Below are positions 5,157-6,034 of a DNA stretch of 6,034 nucleotides, piece after piece. Within the stretch, counting starts at the first letter, position 1, and each line of letters opens with the position of its first letter. The notes below the pieces were generated by a model. That model did not search any database, had not been told where the DNA came from, and worked only from the letters and a program-made list of their open reading frames with translations. This DNA comes from Fidelibacterota bacterium. GTDB taxonomy: Bacteria; Fidelibacterota; BS150m-G59. Location of the stretch: positions 1 through 6,034 of the forward strand of contig JADHUZ010000091.1 in assembly GCA_016784265.1 (NCBI GenBank), given 5' to 3'. Position numbers and translations under genes: made by a program.

Positions 5157-6034
5157 TCGTTGTCCAATAATTTTTCAGCAACCGATTCATCAGTAATTAA
5201 ACAATTGAACCAATTTCCCCTCAGTCCGGCTTGAATTGCCCGAAATTTTTTCTTCCCGCCGGCGACAGCAATAGAATACGGTTTTTCCCGAATTTCTTCC
5301 AATTCAATGCCAATTGTCCTTGCATCCAATCCTTGTGAGCAAATTTTTCCATCGCTCGATATGATGCGCGAGCAAATATCGCCAACTGCGCCATTTTGAA
5401 TTAGTGATTCGACCTCTTCTTTTTCAAAATAATCGGCTTTCACCAAAACGGAATTGCGATCAAAAGAACCGATTGTGAACATCGCAATATCGGCTTTTTT
5501 TGACAGTTTTAAAGTGCGATTAATGTTGCGATCGAAGACGATTGCGTTTTTCAAATCTGGACTATCCACAATCGCTGGAAGCGGAAGCAAATAGGGAACA
5601 GCGTTGTATTTTTCGCCGATGACTTGCGCGATTTCACTTGCATGTGTGTCGTATTCAGCGCGGGAAATCCCGCCATTTAGTTGCACGACAATCGTGTTTT
5701 TCATCGGCTTATGGTGCAATTGACGAGCCACTTCTTGCATTGTCGTTCCCCAGGAAATCCCTAAAATTATATTTTCTTCTACAATTTTATCAAGTAGAAG
5801 TACAGCGGCTTTGCCCAATCGTTTTTTTACCAGATTTGAATTTTTATCCGCAGGAACAATGATTACCTTCTTCAAATTGAATCGTTTCTTGAGCGCATTT
5901 TCCAGCCGCGTGCCATTTTTAAATGGATCCACGATTTTTATATGCACGATTCCATGATTGCGCGCTCCACTCAGCAATCTCGAAACTCCCGGTCGCGAAA
6001 TCCCGAGTTTTTCAGAAATTTGCTGCTGCGTGAG
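5153..6034 (-). CDS. deoR: SorC-family transcriptional regulator, DeoR (B. subtilis type)-like; N-terminus cut by window edge
   Basis: A sugar-phosphate-responsive DNA-binding repressor by family. The 293 visible residues begin inside the helix-turn-helix ([20 protein letters not shown]), which continues to the window edge, so about 20 N-terminal residues are missing. A TTG at 5977 is an internal Leu and not the start. The sugar-binding domain follows, with the SorC landmarks [61 protein letters not shown] and FNCLITDE. From memory these match B. subtilis DeoR, which responds to deoxyribose 5-phosphate, nearly motif for motif. That fits the downstream deoC. The Schiff-base Lys reported for B. 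subtilis DeoR (Lys141, in VVQLKGG) is Asn here (visible residue 120). The stop codon overlaps the next start (ATGA), so the two genes are probably translationally coupled. The family is certain; the exact effector is inferred. Confidence 0.9.
   Translation of the reverse strand, partial: LTQQQISEKLGISRPGVSRLLSGARNHGIVHIKIVDPFKNGTRLENALKKRFNLKKVIIVPADKNSNLVKKRLGKAAVLLLDKIVEENIILGISWGTTMQEVARQLHHKPMKNTIVVQLNGGISRAEYDTHASEIAQVIGEKYNAVPYLLPLPAIVDSPDLKNAIVFDRNINRTLKLSKKADIAMFTIGSFDRNSVLVKADYFEKEEVESLIQNGAVGDICSRIISSDGKICSQGLDARTIGIELEEIREKPYSIAVAGGKKKFRAIQAGLRGNWFNCLITDESVAEKLLDNE

Noticed and set aside
5975..5977. TTG as the start of the SorC regulator
   Set aside because: The frame stays open to the window edge and encodes the helix-turn-helix of the family upstream, so this codon is an internal Leu.
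1..6034. CRISPR arrays, tRNA/rRNA, insertion sequences, attachment sites
   Set aside because: No repeated spacers, RNA gene folds, transposase frames or terminal repeats were seen; nearly every base lies in a minus-strand gene.

Overview
The window is one strand of a bacterial microcompartment (BMC) operon. Every gene lies on the minus strand, so transcription runs from base 6034 towards base 1. The genes overlap or are separated by 0-31 bases, and no intergenic gap is long enough to hold a separate promoter or RNA gene. Both ends are cut: the regulator lacks its first ~20 residues at the right edge, and a third pentamer-type shell gene is cut at the left edge.

Order in the direction of transcription: (1) a SorC-family regulator very like Bacillus subtilis DeoR; (2) a ribose-5-phosphate isomerase B / deoxyribose-phosphate aldolase fusion (RpiB-DeoC); (3) a double-stacking trimeric shell protein (BMC-TD); (4) a hexameric shell protein (BMC-H) with the strongest ribosome binding site in the window; (5) a pentameric shell vertex protein (BMC-P); (6) a CoA-acylating aldehyde dehydrogenase of the PduP/EutE type; (7) a PduT-like trimeric shell protein (BMC-T); (8) a second BMC-P; (9) a third BMC-P, partial.

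Inferred pathway: DeoC splits 2-deoxyribose 5-phosphate into glyceraldehyde 3-phosphate and acetaldehyde. The aldehyde dehydrogenase turns the acetaldehyde into acetyl-CoA inside the shell, and the DeoR-like protein is the obvious candidate sensor of the pathway sugar. Phosphotransacylase (PduL), alcohol dehydrogenase and further shell genes would be expected outside the window. From memory, this gene set matches the 'sugar phosphate utilising' (SPU) BMC class, and the shell proteins resemble those of Haliangium ochraceum. The system class is therefore probably described already; the details are what is notable. These are the in-frame rpiB-deoC fusion with a possible internal start, a cysteine-rich linker, an RpiB active site with Asp where Cys is expected, a DeoR-like regulator without the known Schiff-base lysine, and a PduT-like trimer without its iron-sulfur cysteine.

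The organism cannot be named from the sequence. Base composition is moderate to slightly AT-rich by eye, Shine-Dalgarno sites are recognisable, and the operon is tightly packed. An uncultured bacterium from one of the phyla that carry SPU-type loci is plausible, but this is a guess.
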